The position numbers and the translations under genes were made by a program. A DNA stretch of 37,469 nucleotides from a virus. The stretch covers positions 1 through 37,469 of the IMG/VR virus record IMGVR_UViG_3300034196_000127; one strand, 5' to 3'. How positions within the stretch are numbered: position 1 is the stretch's first letter; each line of letters starts with the position of its first letter. Below the pieces are notes generated by a model. It was not told where the DNA came from, searched no databases, and was given only the letters and a program-made list of their open reading frames with translations. Shown here one piece after another: positions 19,244-27,003 of this stretch.

Positions 19244-19855
19244 ATGCAGAGTGAACCCCGCCCGAGCTGCGCCGCGCGCCTGCTCGATATCCGCACCTAC
19301 GTGATCGCCGCCCGTCGCGCGATGCTGAACGCCGATCCGGGCGCCGCCGTCTTTATGATCGCCGTCTTCGGGCTGATCGCCCTCTGCCTGCTGCCTCTCT
19401 ACCTCACCTTCGACCTCGGCTCGACATGGACATTTACCACGGGCCTGCGCGACGCCGCCGCACCGGCGATCAACGATGTGGCCGCGCAGGTGGCCGGCTG
19501 GCTCCAGATGAGCATCGGCACCGTGTTGGCCGGCGTCATCCTTACGAGCTTCACCATGCTGCCAAGCCTCTTTGAACTGGCCTTCCCCAGCGTGCAGCAC
19601 CCGCTGCTTTCTCTCGTGCTGCTTGTTAGCATCGTGTTTGACTACGTGACCGACTGGGGAAAGACCTGGGCACTTGTTGGCACCTGGACGGATAACCCCG
19701 TGATCCACTTCGTGGGCACGGTCTTCCTGTGCGCATTCTTCTCTGTTGGTGTCCAGGCTGTACTTGTGTGCTGTATCACCGTGATCATCTTCGGGATTAT
19801 CTCGCTCGTGAGCGGCAGTAAGCGGCAGGTTGAGGCGGTCGTTCTTCAGCGGTAA
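19244..19855 (+). CDS. Multi-pass membrane protein, 203 residues
   Basis: ATG 19244 has AAAGGG upstream (the GAAAGGG element again). About four membrane spans: GAAVFMIAVFGLIALCLLPL (35-55), a weaker one around VAGWLQMSIGTVLAGVIL (85-105), PLLSLVLLVSIVFDYV (120-135) and VFLCAFFSVGVQAVLVCCIT with VIIFGIISLV after it (155-190). No transporter motif is recognised. Together with the ATPase that follows 10 bases later and the small membrane protein after it, it could form a membrane platform for a DNA motor. This is inference from order. Confidence 0.65.
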   Translation: MQSEPRPSCAARLLDIRTYVIAARRAMLNADPGAAVFMIAVFGLIALCLLPLYLTFDLGSTWTFTTGLRDAAAPAINDVAAQVAGWLQMSIGTVLAGVILTSFTMLPSLFELAFPSVQHPLLSLVLLVSIVFDYVTDWGKTWALVGTWTDNPVIHFVGTVFLCAFFSVGVQAVLVCCITVIIFGIISLVSGSKRQVEAVVLQR

Positions 19856-19865
19856 GGAGGGCGTC

Positions 19866-21257
19866 ATGTCCTTGATCACTGCTGAGGAGCTGGCGCGCGG
19901 ACTAATCATCGGCACGTTCGGCGGCGCGGCCGGGCTCTGCACGGTCGCGTTTCCCGGCTCGGTGCTATGGCTGCTGCCCGCCGGCCTGGCCGTAGGGGGG
20001 TGCGCCCTGACGGTGCCTGAGGTGCGGCAGGAGGTGATCCGCGCCCTGCCTGCGCGGGCCGAGCTGCCGGCCCTGGCCGACAAGCTACGGCGGGCGCTGC
20101 CTGTGCTACCCGCTGGCCGCCAGGTCGAAGACCAGGCCGCCGCACCGCTGGCCAGCAGGCGCAGCCCTCGGCCCGCCCAGGCCGAGCCGGCGGGGCAGGC
20201 GCTCCCCCCGCGTGAGTGGCTGCGCGCCGTCAACGATCTGCCCGACGATAACCCGCACATGACCGTGGTCGGGCCGAGCGGATGCGGCAAGACCACGTTT
20301 GTGTCCGCCACCCTGAGCCAGCGACCGGGCCGGGTGGTGGTACTCACGCCGAAGGTGAGCCCCGGCGCGTGGCGGGGCGCCGAGGTCGTCACCCTCAGCG
20401 ACGATCTGAGCTACGCGCCGCTGGCCGATGCGCTCAATGATCTCCAGACCGAGGCCAAGCAGCGAACCCTGGCCCTACGCCGCGGCGAGCCGCTGGAGCC
20501 AATGACCGTCGTACTCGACGAGTTGCCCGAGCTGCACGCCGAGATCCCCGGCGCGGGCAAGTTTGCGGTGCGCCTCTCGCGCTGGGGGCGCGAGCTGGGC
20601 ATGCGCCAGGTCGTGCTGGCCACCTCAGACGACGCGCTCAACATCCCCGGCTGGGCGGCCACCCGGTCGAACTACGTGCGGGTCGAGCTGGGCAAGCCCG
20701 CCCCCGACGGGAGGCGGCCCGCGATGCTCGACGATGGCCAGAGCCGCCGCCCGCTCGACCTGGGCAACGTCAAGGGCGGCGCCGATCGGGCGCAGCTGCG
20801 CCCCTGGCGGGCGGCCCATGTCGATCCGTTCGAAGGGGAAACGACCCAACTCACGCCCATTCCGAGCATTCCTCCCGTGTCTGCCACTGAGGCCAGCGCG
20901 CTCCTGGCCAGCTACCTCGATGAGGCCATTCCTCCGCATCAGGACGCCGAGGGAATGGTCATTCATCCTATTCCCGGGAATAGGATGAATGACCATTCCT
21001 CGGTCACAGTGGAGCCGGGAACGGGGCCGGGCGTTACCCTCAATGTTATCCAGACAATCACGGGGAAGGGAGGCCGGCAGGCCGATAACAGCGCCTACGC
21101 ACAGGCCCTCATCGCCCTCTACCGGGCTGCTGGCGCCGATGGGATCACCTTCACCAAGGCGTATGCACAGCACAAGGGCACCAAGGAAATAGCCTTCACG
21201 GCATGGCAGGAAGGGAAAGCCGCCGCGCAGAAATCGAAGGAAGAGGCACCATCGTGA
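19866..21257 (+). CDS. Membrane-anchored FtsK/HerA-like ATPase
   Basis: A 463-residue protein. ATG 19866 has AAGGAGGG. Two hydrophobic segments at about 12-28 and 32-50 anchor it. After a linker, the P-loop domain spans about 115-320: Walker A GPSGCGKT (136-143), Walker B TVVLDE (214-219), and LSRWGRELGMRQVVLATS (237-254), which resembles the conserved arginine/sensor stretch of FtsK/VirB4-type motors. A second linker (325-395) contains the 48-bp palindrome. A helical C-terminal domain (SAYAQALIALYRAAGADGIT) may be a winged helix. DNA pumping at the membrane is the family role. Here it may serve segregation, recombination or transfer. Confidence 0.75.
   Translation: MSLITAEELARGLIIGTFGGAAGLCTVAFPGSVLWLLPAGLAVGGCALTVPEVRQEVIRALPARAELPALADKLRRALPVLPAGRQVEDQAAAPLASRRSPRPAQAEPAGQALPPREWLRAVNDLPDDNPHMTVVGPSGCGKTTFVSATLSQRPGRVVVLTPKVSPGAWRGAEVVTLSDDLSYAPLADALNDLQTEAKQRTLALRRGEPLEPMTVVLDELPELHAEIPGAGKFAVRLSRWGRELGMRQVVLATSDDALNIPGWAATRSNYVRVELGKPAPDGRRPAMLDDGQSRRPLDLGNVKGGADRAQLRPWRAAHVDPFEGETTQLTPIPSIPPVSATEASALLASYLDEAIPPHQDAEGMVIHPIPGNRMNDHSSVTVEPGTGPGVTLNVIQTITGKGGRQADNSAYAQALIALYRAAGADGITFTKAYAQHKGTKEIAFTAWQEGKAAAQKSKEEAPS
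20952..20999. repeat. 48-bp perfect palindrome in the ATPase gene
   Basis: Two perfect 24-base arms meet without a spacer (left arm begins GGAATGGTCATTCATCC). Beyond a bulged G, four more bases pair (CCGA/TCGG). It encodes residues 363-378 of the ATPase in a linker between motor and C-terminal domain. Its length is far above what a coding sequence gives by chance. Confidence 0.85.
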
Positions 21258-21607
21258 AACTGATCGGAGCAATCACCGCCCTCGGCGCGCTGGCGCTGGG
21301 CTGGTTTATCACCTGGCGGATCACCAGCGGCGTAGAGTCCTGGTTCGCCGCCAGCGGGGCGGGCAACGTACTGGGGTGGTCGCTCGTCGCCGCCCTGGCC
21401 CTCGCCGTCTTCGCCATCCCGGCGGGCGCCTGGGGTCTCGCCATTCGCATGTGGGTCGTGAAGATGCGCCGCGATGAATATCTTGGCAGCACCCCGCACG
21501 CGCTGCTGCCCCAGGCTGCGGCGCAGATCGCCGCAGCTGAGCAGCCGAGACTGCTAGCGACACAAACAAAGGAGCTGTGTGATGCGACTACCCGACGGCT
21601 CGATTGA
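21254..21607 (+). CDS. Two-span small membrane protein, 117 residues
   Basis: GTG 21254 overlaps the ATPase stop (GTGA). Two membrane spans (LIGAITALGALALGWFITW and LGWSLVAALALAVFAIPAGA) are followed by a basic stretch (RMWVVKMRRDE) and a polar helical tail. Coupling to the ATPase suggests a partner in the same membrane complex. No family is recognised. Confidence 0.65.
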   Translation: MKLIGAITALGALALGWFITWRITSGVESWFAASGAGNVLGWSLVAALALAVFAIPAGAWGLAIRMWVVKMRRDEYLGSTPHALLPQAAAQIAAAEQPRLLATQTKELCDATTRRLD

Positions 21608-21860
21608 GGTGAGGGTATGCTACGAAACGGGATTTCTACGCGACCTCCTGGCCCGCCCGCTGCGGCGCGGCATGCGCTGCGACGGCTGCCAACACTGGCA
21701 ACCCGACCCGGAGTGGCTGGGTGAGGGCGAGTGTGACGCGCAGGATGAGCGCGAGTACACGAGTGACTATATGGCCTGTGTCCACTGGAGTCCGAAGCTG
21801 GGCAGCGACCTCGACTACATGGGCGTTCCGCTCGCTAGTCCGGCTGCTCAGCTTGACTAG
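21582..21860 (+). CDS. Cysteine-rich small protein, 92 residues
   Basis: ATG 21582 has AAAGGAG; a GTG one codon earlier is possible. It overlaps the preceding gene by 26 bases. CDGCQHW (near 34) with further cysteines at about 51 and 66 in GECDAQDEREYTSDYMACVH could bind zinc. It is the last gene of the plus-strand operon. The function is unknown. The Cys-x2-Cys-x14-Cys-x14-Cys spacing differs from common zinc ribbons. Confidence 0.6.
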   Translation: MRLPDGSIEVRVCYETGFLRDLLARPLRRGMRCDGCQHWQPDPEWLGEGECDAQDEREYTSDYMACVHWSPKLGSDLDYMGVPLASPAAQLD

Positions 21861-21910
21861 GCCCTAGCCCGCCGCCATCCGTCAACGGAGACACCGTGCC
21901 GACATTTGCG

Positions 21911-21958
21911 CGCAAACAGCCGCCCCAGTCCGATCTCGGACTGGGGCGGCTGTTTGCG
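21911..21958. terminator. Bidirectional hairpin between converging operons
   Basis: Perfect 23-base arms (21911-21933 and 21936-21958) around a TC centre, core CCGCCCCAGTCCGA. On the plus strand GTTT follows. The 160-bp gap it occupies separates the ends of the plus-strand (21860) and late minus-strand (22021) operons, so it should stop both. The remainder of the gap shows nothing else. Confidence 0.8.
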
Positions 21959-22020
21959 TTTCCTGCTGCGGTCGTGACAAGCTACGCCTCGCCGAGCTCG
22001 CTAAGGATCACCAGCGGCGA

Positions 22021-22422
22021 TCAGCGCGCCATGACCACGGCGCGGCGCGTCGGCGGGCCGTCGAGCCCGTGCGGCGGGCTGCCCATCACAGTCCCCGCCA
22101 TGTAGAGCCGCGTGTCCTGGAAGAGCGCGCCCATAAAGATCAGACGCTCACGGGTGTAGGTCGTTCCGGCCACGACCTCGCCCGGCGCAGTCGCCAAGAT
22201 CGTCGCGTAGATGCTCGGGTTGTCCTCGAAGAGCGCCGAGAGGTCGTTGGCATCCCGCATGATCGCGCGCAGCCTGTCGAGGATATTCTGGCCGCCGTCG
22301 GCCCACTCCGTGATCGCTGCTGGCCGTTCTGCCATCTTCGCCTCGCTTTCCGTGTCGAAATAGTGCTTCGTCGCGCCGTCGAACCAGATCCAGCGGCCGT
22401 CTGCCGATTGGTAGGCGCTCAC
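22021..22422 (-). CDS. Last late gene, 133 residues, unknown
   Basis: GTG 22422 overlaps the fibre stop (GTGA). The N-terminus SAYQSADGRWIWFDGATKHY reads like a carbohydrate- or surface-binding strand pair. The middle is helical (ITEWADGGQNILDRLRAIMR). The end mentions no known domain. Directly after the tail fibre, it may be a fibre chaperone or a second adsorption protein. Nothing further can be said. Confidence 0.6.
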   Translation of the reverse strand: MSAYQSADGRWIWFDGATKHYFDTESEAKMAERPAAITEWADGGQNILDRLRAIMRDANDLSALFEDNPSIYATILATAPGEVVAGTTYTRERLIFMGALFQDTRLYMAGTVMGSPPHGLDGPPTRRAVVMAR

Positions 22423-23438
22423 GGCTGGATCGCGATCTGGACTGCCGATCCGGTTGCAAATTTGACCATGAGCCTCGTCTTCCCTGCGCCGTTGTCCTCC
22501 ACGTACAGCCGCGCCGAATTCGCTGCGCCCGCCGCCGGCGCGGTCATCTCCGACATCTCGTGGTAGCCCGCGCCCCATCGGCTATTGCCACCGTCGCTGT
22601 AGAGCTGCCAATTTGTCGCCCCTGCGGCCTGCGTCTCTAGGTACATCCCGTAGGCCGATGTGACGGCCCCGCCGCCGCTGTTGAGCATGGCGTTGATCAG
22701 GTGGCCCGCCATGCGCGTGACGGTGCCTGTGCCAAGGTTGCGCACGTCGAGCCGGCTGCCACCCACGAGCAGCGTCGTCCCTGTGTTGTAGTTGAACACA
22801 CTGCTGACGACCCCGACTTGTCCCTTGGAGGCGCTGCCGCTCGTGGCGTTTGTCGTGCCTCGGTAGCGGTTGGTGGCGAAGATCGCGGCGCTCTGATACG
22901 CGGTGTCTGCGGTGTTTGTGGCGTCCAGCTCGGCCAGGATGGCAGCGTCGAGCGTCGCCACGCTCGACGTAAGCTGGTACGCCGTCAGTGCGTAGACTAA
23001 CGCCGGCGCGGCCCCGATGCCCTGCGCCGCAGTAAACGTGTTCGCGGCGTTCAGCAACGGCACGTTGCTCGACAGCCGCGCGTCGGCCAGCGTGCCAGAT
23101 GTGATATCGCTGGCGCTAGGGATAGACACGCTGATCGTAGTCTCTCCGGTGGCGTCGTTGTATGTGATGGCGACGTTCGTTCCGCCCGCCTTAAGCGCCG
23201 CGCCTACGATGTCCTGCACAGCCTCGGGAAGATCGCTGATCTGGCCTGCGGTGTGGGCGCTGGCGGCGGCGACGTGCGCCGAGAGGCCCGCCGCCGCCGC
23301 TGCGGTCGATGCCGCCGCGGCACGCTGGGCCTCGCGAGTGGCCTCGTCGCTGAGCGTGCCGCTGGCACTCTGGATCGCCGCGTCGCTCGTCTTAGCGATG
23401 AGCGCCGAGAGGCGGCGGATGCTGGAGTCCATGATCAT
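22419..23438 (-). CDS. Tail fibre protein
   Basis: A 339-residue protein; the ATG at 23438 overlaps the previous stop (ATGA). An alanine/serine-rich helical stalk (about 35-65) is followed by ISDLPEAVQDIVGAALKAGG and VAITYNDATGETTISVS, a pair of motifs widespread at the base of phage fibres. Next comes a repetitive, asparagine-, serine- and threonine-rich beta region (LLNAANTFTAAQGIG, NRYRGTTNATSGSASKG, LNSGGGAVTSAYGMYLETQA), and a C-terminal domain ending in VQIAIQP. It should trimerise and bind the host surface. Confidence 0.8.
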   Translation of the reverse strand: MIMDSSIRRLSALIAKTSDAAIQSASGTLSDEATREAQRAAAASTAAAAAGLSAHVAAASAHTAGQISDLPEAVQDIVGAALKAGGTNVAITYNDATGETTISVSIPSASDITSGTLADARLSSNVPLLNAANTFTAAQGIGAAPALVYALTAYQLTSSVATLDAAILAELDATNTADTAYQSAAIFATNRYRGTTNATSGSASKGQVGVVSSVFNYNTGTTLLVGGSRLDVRNLGTGTVTRMAGHLINAMLNSGGGAVTSAYGMYLETQAAGATNWQLYSDGGNSRWGAGYHEMSEMTAPAAGAANSARLYVEDNGAGKTRLMVKFATGSAVQIAIQP

Positions 23439-26400
23439 AGCGATTCGTCCGTGACGGCCAGGCGGCCGAAGTTTGTATGCGTCGTCCCTGTCGGGTACGG
23501 GATGAGCGACCACGTCGTCCCATCCCAGTAGACAATCCCCGTCGTAGCTGCGCCCGCGATGGCGCCGCGGCTGGCGTTGCTCACGAGGTAGGAGGGTGTC
23601 GTAACTGCGGAGTAGGCAACCGCAGAAGACCCGTCCGACCGCACAAGCATAATTTCCGTACTGCCGGCTACCGTGACGCGGTAGCCGTACACGCTCCCGT
23701 CAGAGCAGGCGACGAGGCCGTTGATCGACGGCGCGCCGGCCCAGACAGCAGGATCGCTCACTCGGTAGTCGGAGGAGCGCCAGATATCGCCCGTCCAATC
23801 GTTTACGGCGTACACGGTGCGCCCCCCCGGCACAACCGTTATATACGTGGCAAAGTTGGTGTAGCCCGGCCCGTTCAGCGAGCTCGTCCACGACCCCGAT
23901 GGAGTTACGGATGTGATCACATGCGGGTCGCCCCTGCCGACCACAATATCCCCGTCCTGCCCAATCGCGTAGATGCCCCCCTTGTCGTATGTGCCACCCC
24001 TGTAGTATCCTCCCGTGGCCCTCCAGACGACAGGGAAGGGCGATCCGTCTGTGCGCCACCAGTTTGCGCATATTGCCCAACCTCCGGTGTCAGGCCAGAG
24101 GACGGCGGTCGTATTCAGCCTGATGTAGTAGACGCTCGTCCCTACATCAGGGATCGCAAGCGCTACTGCTGTCCACGTTGCCCCTGCGTCGGATGTGTGC
24201 CAAACGGCGCTATGAGCGCCGTCGCTCATCATGAGCGCCCCCCCGACGGCATATGGCAGATCGCAAGCGCTACTGCTGTCTCCAGCGATCACCCACTCGC
24301 TCGAGTTGAACGGATTAACGCCGATGGCCTTCCAGTACGCCCCGGCGACAGGTGGGGCGACCATGCGCCAGCCCGCGCTGTCGTGTATCCAGATCCCATC
24401 GTTGGCACCGCTCACGCCCCATGTCGGGATGATCAGGTTGCCGGGGGCTACGAGCGGCGCCCCCAGCGCGCCGTAGCCGATACGCTGTGCGCTCGCGCTA
24501 TCGATCGGGTAGTGCGCCGCCAGTGTGACGAGCTTTCCGGCACCGCTCCCGGTCGCCGGCGGCAGCATCGACGCGGTGAAGCCCGCGCCCGACCAGATCA
24601 GTTTGTAGAGATTGCCCGCGCCGGCCGAGAGCACGAGCGCCGGCAGGGCGCCGTCGCGGATAAGGTCAGCCGCCTCGCCGACAACGAATGCCTGTTCTTC
24701 GAGCAGCGGCGTGATGCTGGTCAGGCCGTCGGCCGGCTGGGAGGCCGGGTCGACGCCGCTCCAGTCTACGGTGTGCGCCTCCTCAAACTGCACGGCCTCG
24801 GCGACGGCGCTGCCAACGCCGCTGAACACCGCCCCGTGTCCCCAGGGCGCGGTGGCAAGCGCCGCGGCGATGCTGCCCGCGATGCCCTGTGTGGCCACGG
24901 CCCAGCTCGTCCCGCCGTCGTAGGAGACGTGCATCGCGTCGCCGGCGGTCACGCGGATCTCGCCCGGGTTCGTCGGGCTGCTCTGGCAGTCCGTGACCGA
25001 GTCCGCGAACGTGCCGATCGCCGCCCAGGTCGCCCCGCCGTCCTGCGAGCGGCTCAGCGTGGAGCCGTGGCCGGCGATGATGTCCAGCCGGTCGGCCTCA
25101 TTCACATGCAGCGCGCCGATGCTTCCCGCCAGCGTGGTCAGCAGGGCGGGCAGCGTGGCCAGGGCGTCGGATGTGGCGTAGATCGCGCCCGACGACCAGC
25201 CGGAGAGCAGCGGGCCAGACTCGTTGAAGCCGGGCACGGCGGTGCAGCTGGCCCCGCCCGGGGCGGCGAACGAGCGCCAGCCGGCGATGGTGGCCAGCAC
25301 GCGCCAGCCGCTGGAGCCGCAGGCCGCCGAGACGACGCGGCTCAGCACCTGCAGGTCGCTGGCCTTGGGCGTGCGCGTCACCGTCGCCGACTCGCCGCTC
25401 GCGCTGGTGGCGGTCAGGGCGATCGTGGTACCCGTGAGGTCGGTGAAAAGGAAGATCGGGGCGGGGTCGCTCGACGAGGTCGGCGCGGCGCCCGGGCCGC
25501 TGGCCACCCAGGCGCGCGACGCGATGGCGTATCCGGCCCTGTCGCGGGAGGCGTCCTGGCACTGCACCAGGTAGGAGGCGACGGGGACGCCGGCCAGCGT
25601 CACCAGCTGGTGCTCGACGCGCATGCTGAAGTCGGCCTCGGGCGGGGCGATCGAGCTGGCGTAGCCGCTGACCTTCGAGGGTCCGATGCTGACGATGAGG
25701 CGCATGCCGCCATCAGCGGCGGTGGAGGCCTCCATCACGTAGGCCGGCTTGTTCTCGGCGTAGCCCAGCCTGGCGCAGCGAAACAGGATGGTGTCGCCGG
25801 GTAGCAGAGAGATATTGAGCGGCGCCGAGATCCACAGGTTGACCCGCGCCCTGGCCCGACGGCTCAGCTCGCGCTCGGCGATGGCCTGGCAGACCGCGTC
25901 GGTCTGGGCGAATCTGAAGCTCTTGCCGTCCGGCTTGCCGACGATGCCGCTCGCAGTGAAGGTGCCGTCAGGGACGGCCCCGCTCGGCGTCTTCGGCCCC
26001 GTGGCCGTGTAGACGCTGATGACCGACTCGTTGCCTTCGAGCTGGACGCCCGCGTCGAAGATGCCCAGCTCGCCCGCGTCCAGATCCGCGCCGTCGGCGT
26101 AGATCGTCGCGCTGGTCGACGCCGGGATGCCCGGGCTGTCCACCACCCGCACGCGGCCCGAGGGGGTCACGTAGGCGCTGGCGCCGCCGAACTCCATCAG
26201 GGTGCGGAAGAGCTGGCTGATATTCTCGGTGGTCTTGAGGACGATCGGGTAGACGTCGCCCAGGGTGTAGACGCTGCCCGGGTCGAACACCGAGTCGATG
26301 TCCGCCGCAGCGATCCCGGCGGCGGTCAGCAGGTCGCGCACGGCGTCGGGGAAGCTGCGGTGCGACCAGGAGATCTGGCTCGGCAGGGCCTTGTCGAGGT

Positions 26401-26665
26401 CGAGCAGATCGACTAGGTTGGTCGTGCGCTGCATCGTGGCCGCCTGGCTGCCCCGCTCGGCGGTGAGGCCGGTGAAAAAGCGCGTGCTCTTGCCGTTGAC
26501 GAGCAGGTCGACCTGCGCCGGCTTGCCCGCCTCGCCGGCCGGGAGATCCCGCACGGCCACGGCGCAGGTCGAGCGGCCGCGCAGGGAAGACAGCGTGCGC
26601 GTAGGTAGTTCAGTCAGGGTGATCGGCTGGCCGTCGACCCAGGCGCGGGCGGCGAGATCTCTCAC
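23435..26665 (-). CDS. Tail tip protein with Asp-box propeller region
   Basis: A 1076-residue protein; the ATG at 26665 overlaps the previous stop. The first 350 residues look like a tail hub (gp27/late-control-D type): ENISQLFRTLMEFGGASAYV, LSRRARARVNLWISAPLN, LLPGDTILF. Residues about 400-445 resemble an immunoglobulin-like or fibronectin-like module. From about 480 onward there are Asp-box motifs S-x-D-x-G-x-T-W at about 538-547, 579-588 and 823-832, which mark BNR/sialidase-type beta-propellers. A hub fused to a glycan-binding or glycan-cleaving propeller would recognise host surface sugar. No sialidase catalytic set could be assigned. Confidence 0.8.
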   Translation of the reverse strand: MRDLAARAWVDGQPITLTELPTRTLSSLRGRSTCAVAVRDLPAGEAGKPAQVDLLVNGKSTRFFTGLTAERGSQAATMQRTTNLVDLLDLDKALPSQISWSHRSFPDAVRDLLTAAGIAAADIDSVFDPGSVYTLGDVYPIVLKTTENISQLFRTLMEFGGASAYVTPSGRVRVVDSPGIPASTSATIYADGADLDAGELGIFDAGVQLEGNESVISVYTATGPKTPSGAVPDGTFTASGIVGKPDGKSFRFAQTDAVCQAIAERELSRRARARVNLWISAPLNISLLPGDTILFRCARLGYAENKPAYVMEASTAADGGMRLIVSIGPSKVSGYASSIAPPEADFSMRVEHQLVTLAGVPVASYLVQCQDASRDRAGYAIASRAWVASGPGAAPTSSSDPAPIFLFTDLTGTTIALTATSASGESATVTRTPKASDLQVLSRVVSAACGSSGWRVLATIAGWRSFAAPGGASCTAVPGFNESGPLLSGWSSGAIYATSDALATLPALLTTLAGSIGALHVNEADRLDIIAGHGSTLSRSQDGGATWAAIGTFADSVTDCQSSPTNPGEIRVTAGDAMHVSYDGGTSWAVATQGIAGSIAAALATAPWGHGAVFSGVGSAVAEAVQFEEAHTVDWSGVDPASQPADGLTSITPLLEEQAFVVGEAADLIRDGALPALVLSAGAGNLYKLIWSGAGFTASMLPPATGSGAGKLVTLAAHYPIDSASAQRIGYGALGAPLVAPGNLIIPTWGVSGANDGIWIHDSAGWRMVAPPVAGAYWKAIGVNPFNSSEWVIAGDSSSACDLPYAVGGALMMSDGAHSAVWHTSDAGATWTAVALAIPDVGTSVYYIRLNTTAVLWPDTGGWAICANWWRTDGSPFPVVWRATGGYYRGGTYDKGGIYAIGQDGDIVVGRGDPHVITSVTPSGSWTSSLNGPGYTNFATYITVVPGGRTVYAVNDWTGDIWRSSDYRVSDPAVWAGAPSINGLVACSDGSVYGYRVTVAGSTEIMLVRSDGSSAVAYSAVTTPSYLVSNASRGAIAGAATTGIVYWDGTTWSLIPYPTGTTHTNFGRLAVTDESL

Positions 26666-27003
26666 GACGCCCTCTCGCGGGTAAAGGTGGCCTCGCCAAC
26701 GCTGCCCTCGCTGACGACCAGTAGCGGATTGATGCGCAGTTGCATCGCGGCAGAGACGGAGCTGGTGCCATCGCTCAGGCTCGCCGTTGTGCCGTTCAGC
26801 GCCTTGAGCTCAGCCGTCTTGGCGGCCGCCACGAAGATCTTGCCAACGATCGTGTTGCCCTCGAAGCCGATCCGCACAATATCCACATCGCCCAGCGTGC
26901 CCAGCAGTGGTCGTATGACGAGGCGCGGCGGATTCTGCCAGTCCGGTCGTGTCCCGTCATCGGGCTGCCAGTCAAAGGGGACGCCCCCAAAAGTCCAACT
27001 CAT
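26662..27003 (-). CDS. Small tail tip protein, 113 residues
   Basis: The ATG at 27003 overlaps the tape measure stop (ATGA). Beta-rich (LGDVDIVRIGFEGNTIVGKI, SAAMQLRINPLLVVSEGSVG). Between tape measure and hub one expects the distal tail protein; this is short for that family (usually above 200 residues), so it may be a reduced distal tail protein or an accessory. The order supports a tail role. Confidence 0.65.
   Translation of the reverse strand: MSWTFGGVPFDWQPDDGTRPDWQNPPRLVIRPLLGTLGDVDIVRIGFEGNTIVGKIFVAAAKTAELKALNGTTASLSDGTSSVSAAMQLRINPLLVVSEGSVGEATFTRERAS

Noticed and set aside
19866-21257. Full conjugation system around the FtsK-like ATPase
   Set aside because: No relaxase, VirB4/VirB6-like channel set or pilin is encoded. 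A single ATPase with two small membrane proteins does not by itself support conjugation.
23662-23690. 9-bp inverted repeat (CGGCTACCG/CGGTAGCCG) in the tail tip gene
   Set aside because: Short arms in GC-rich coding DNA are expected by chance, and the position is inside a well-supported gene without regulatory context.
23477-25804. 775-codon plus-strand open frame
   Set aside because: It is antisense to the tail tip gene, arginine- and alanine-rich, without motifs or a ribosome site. A codon-bias shadow.
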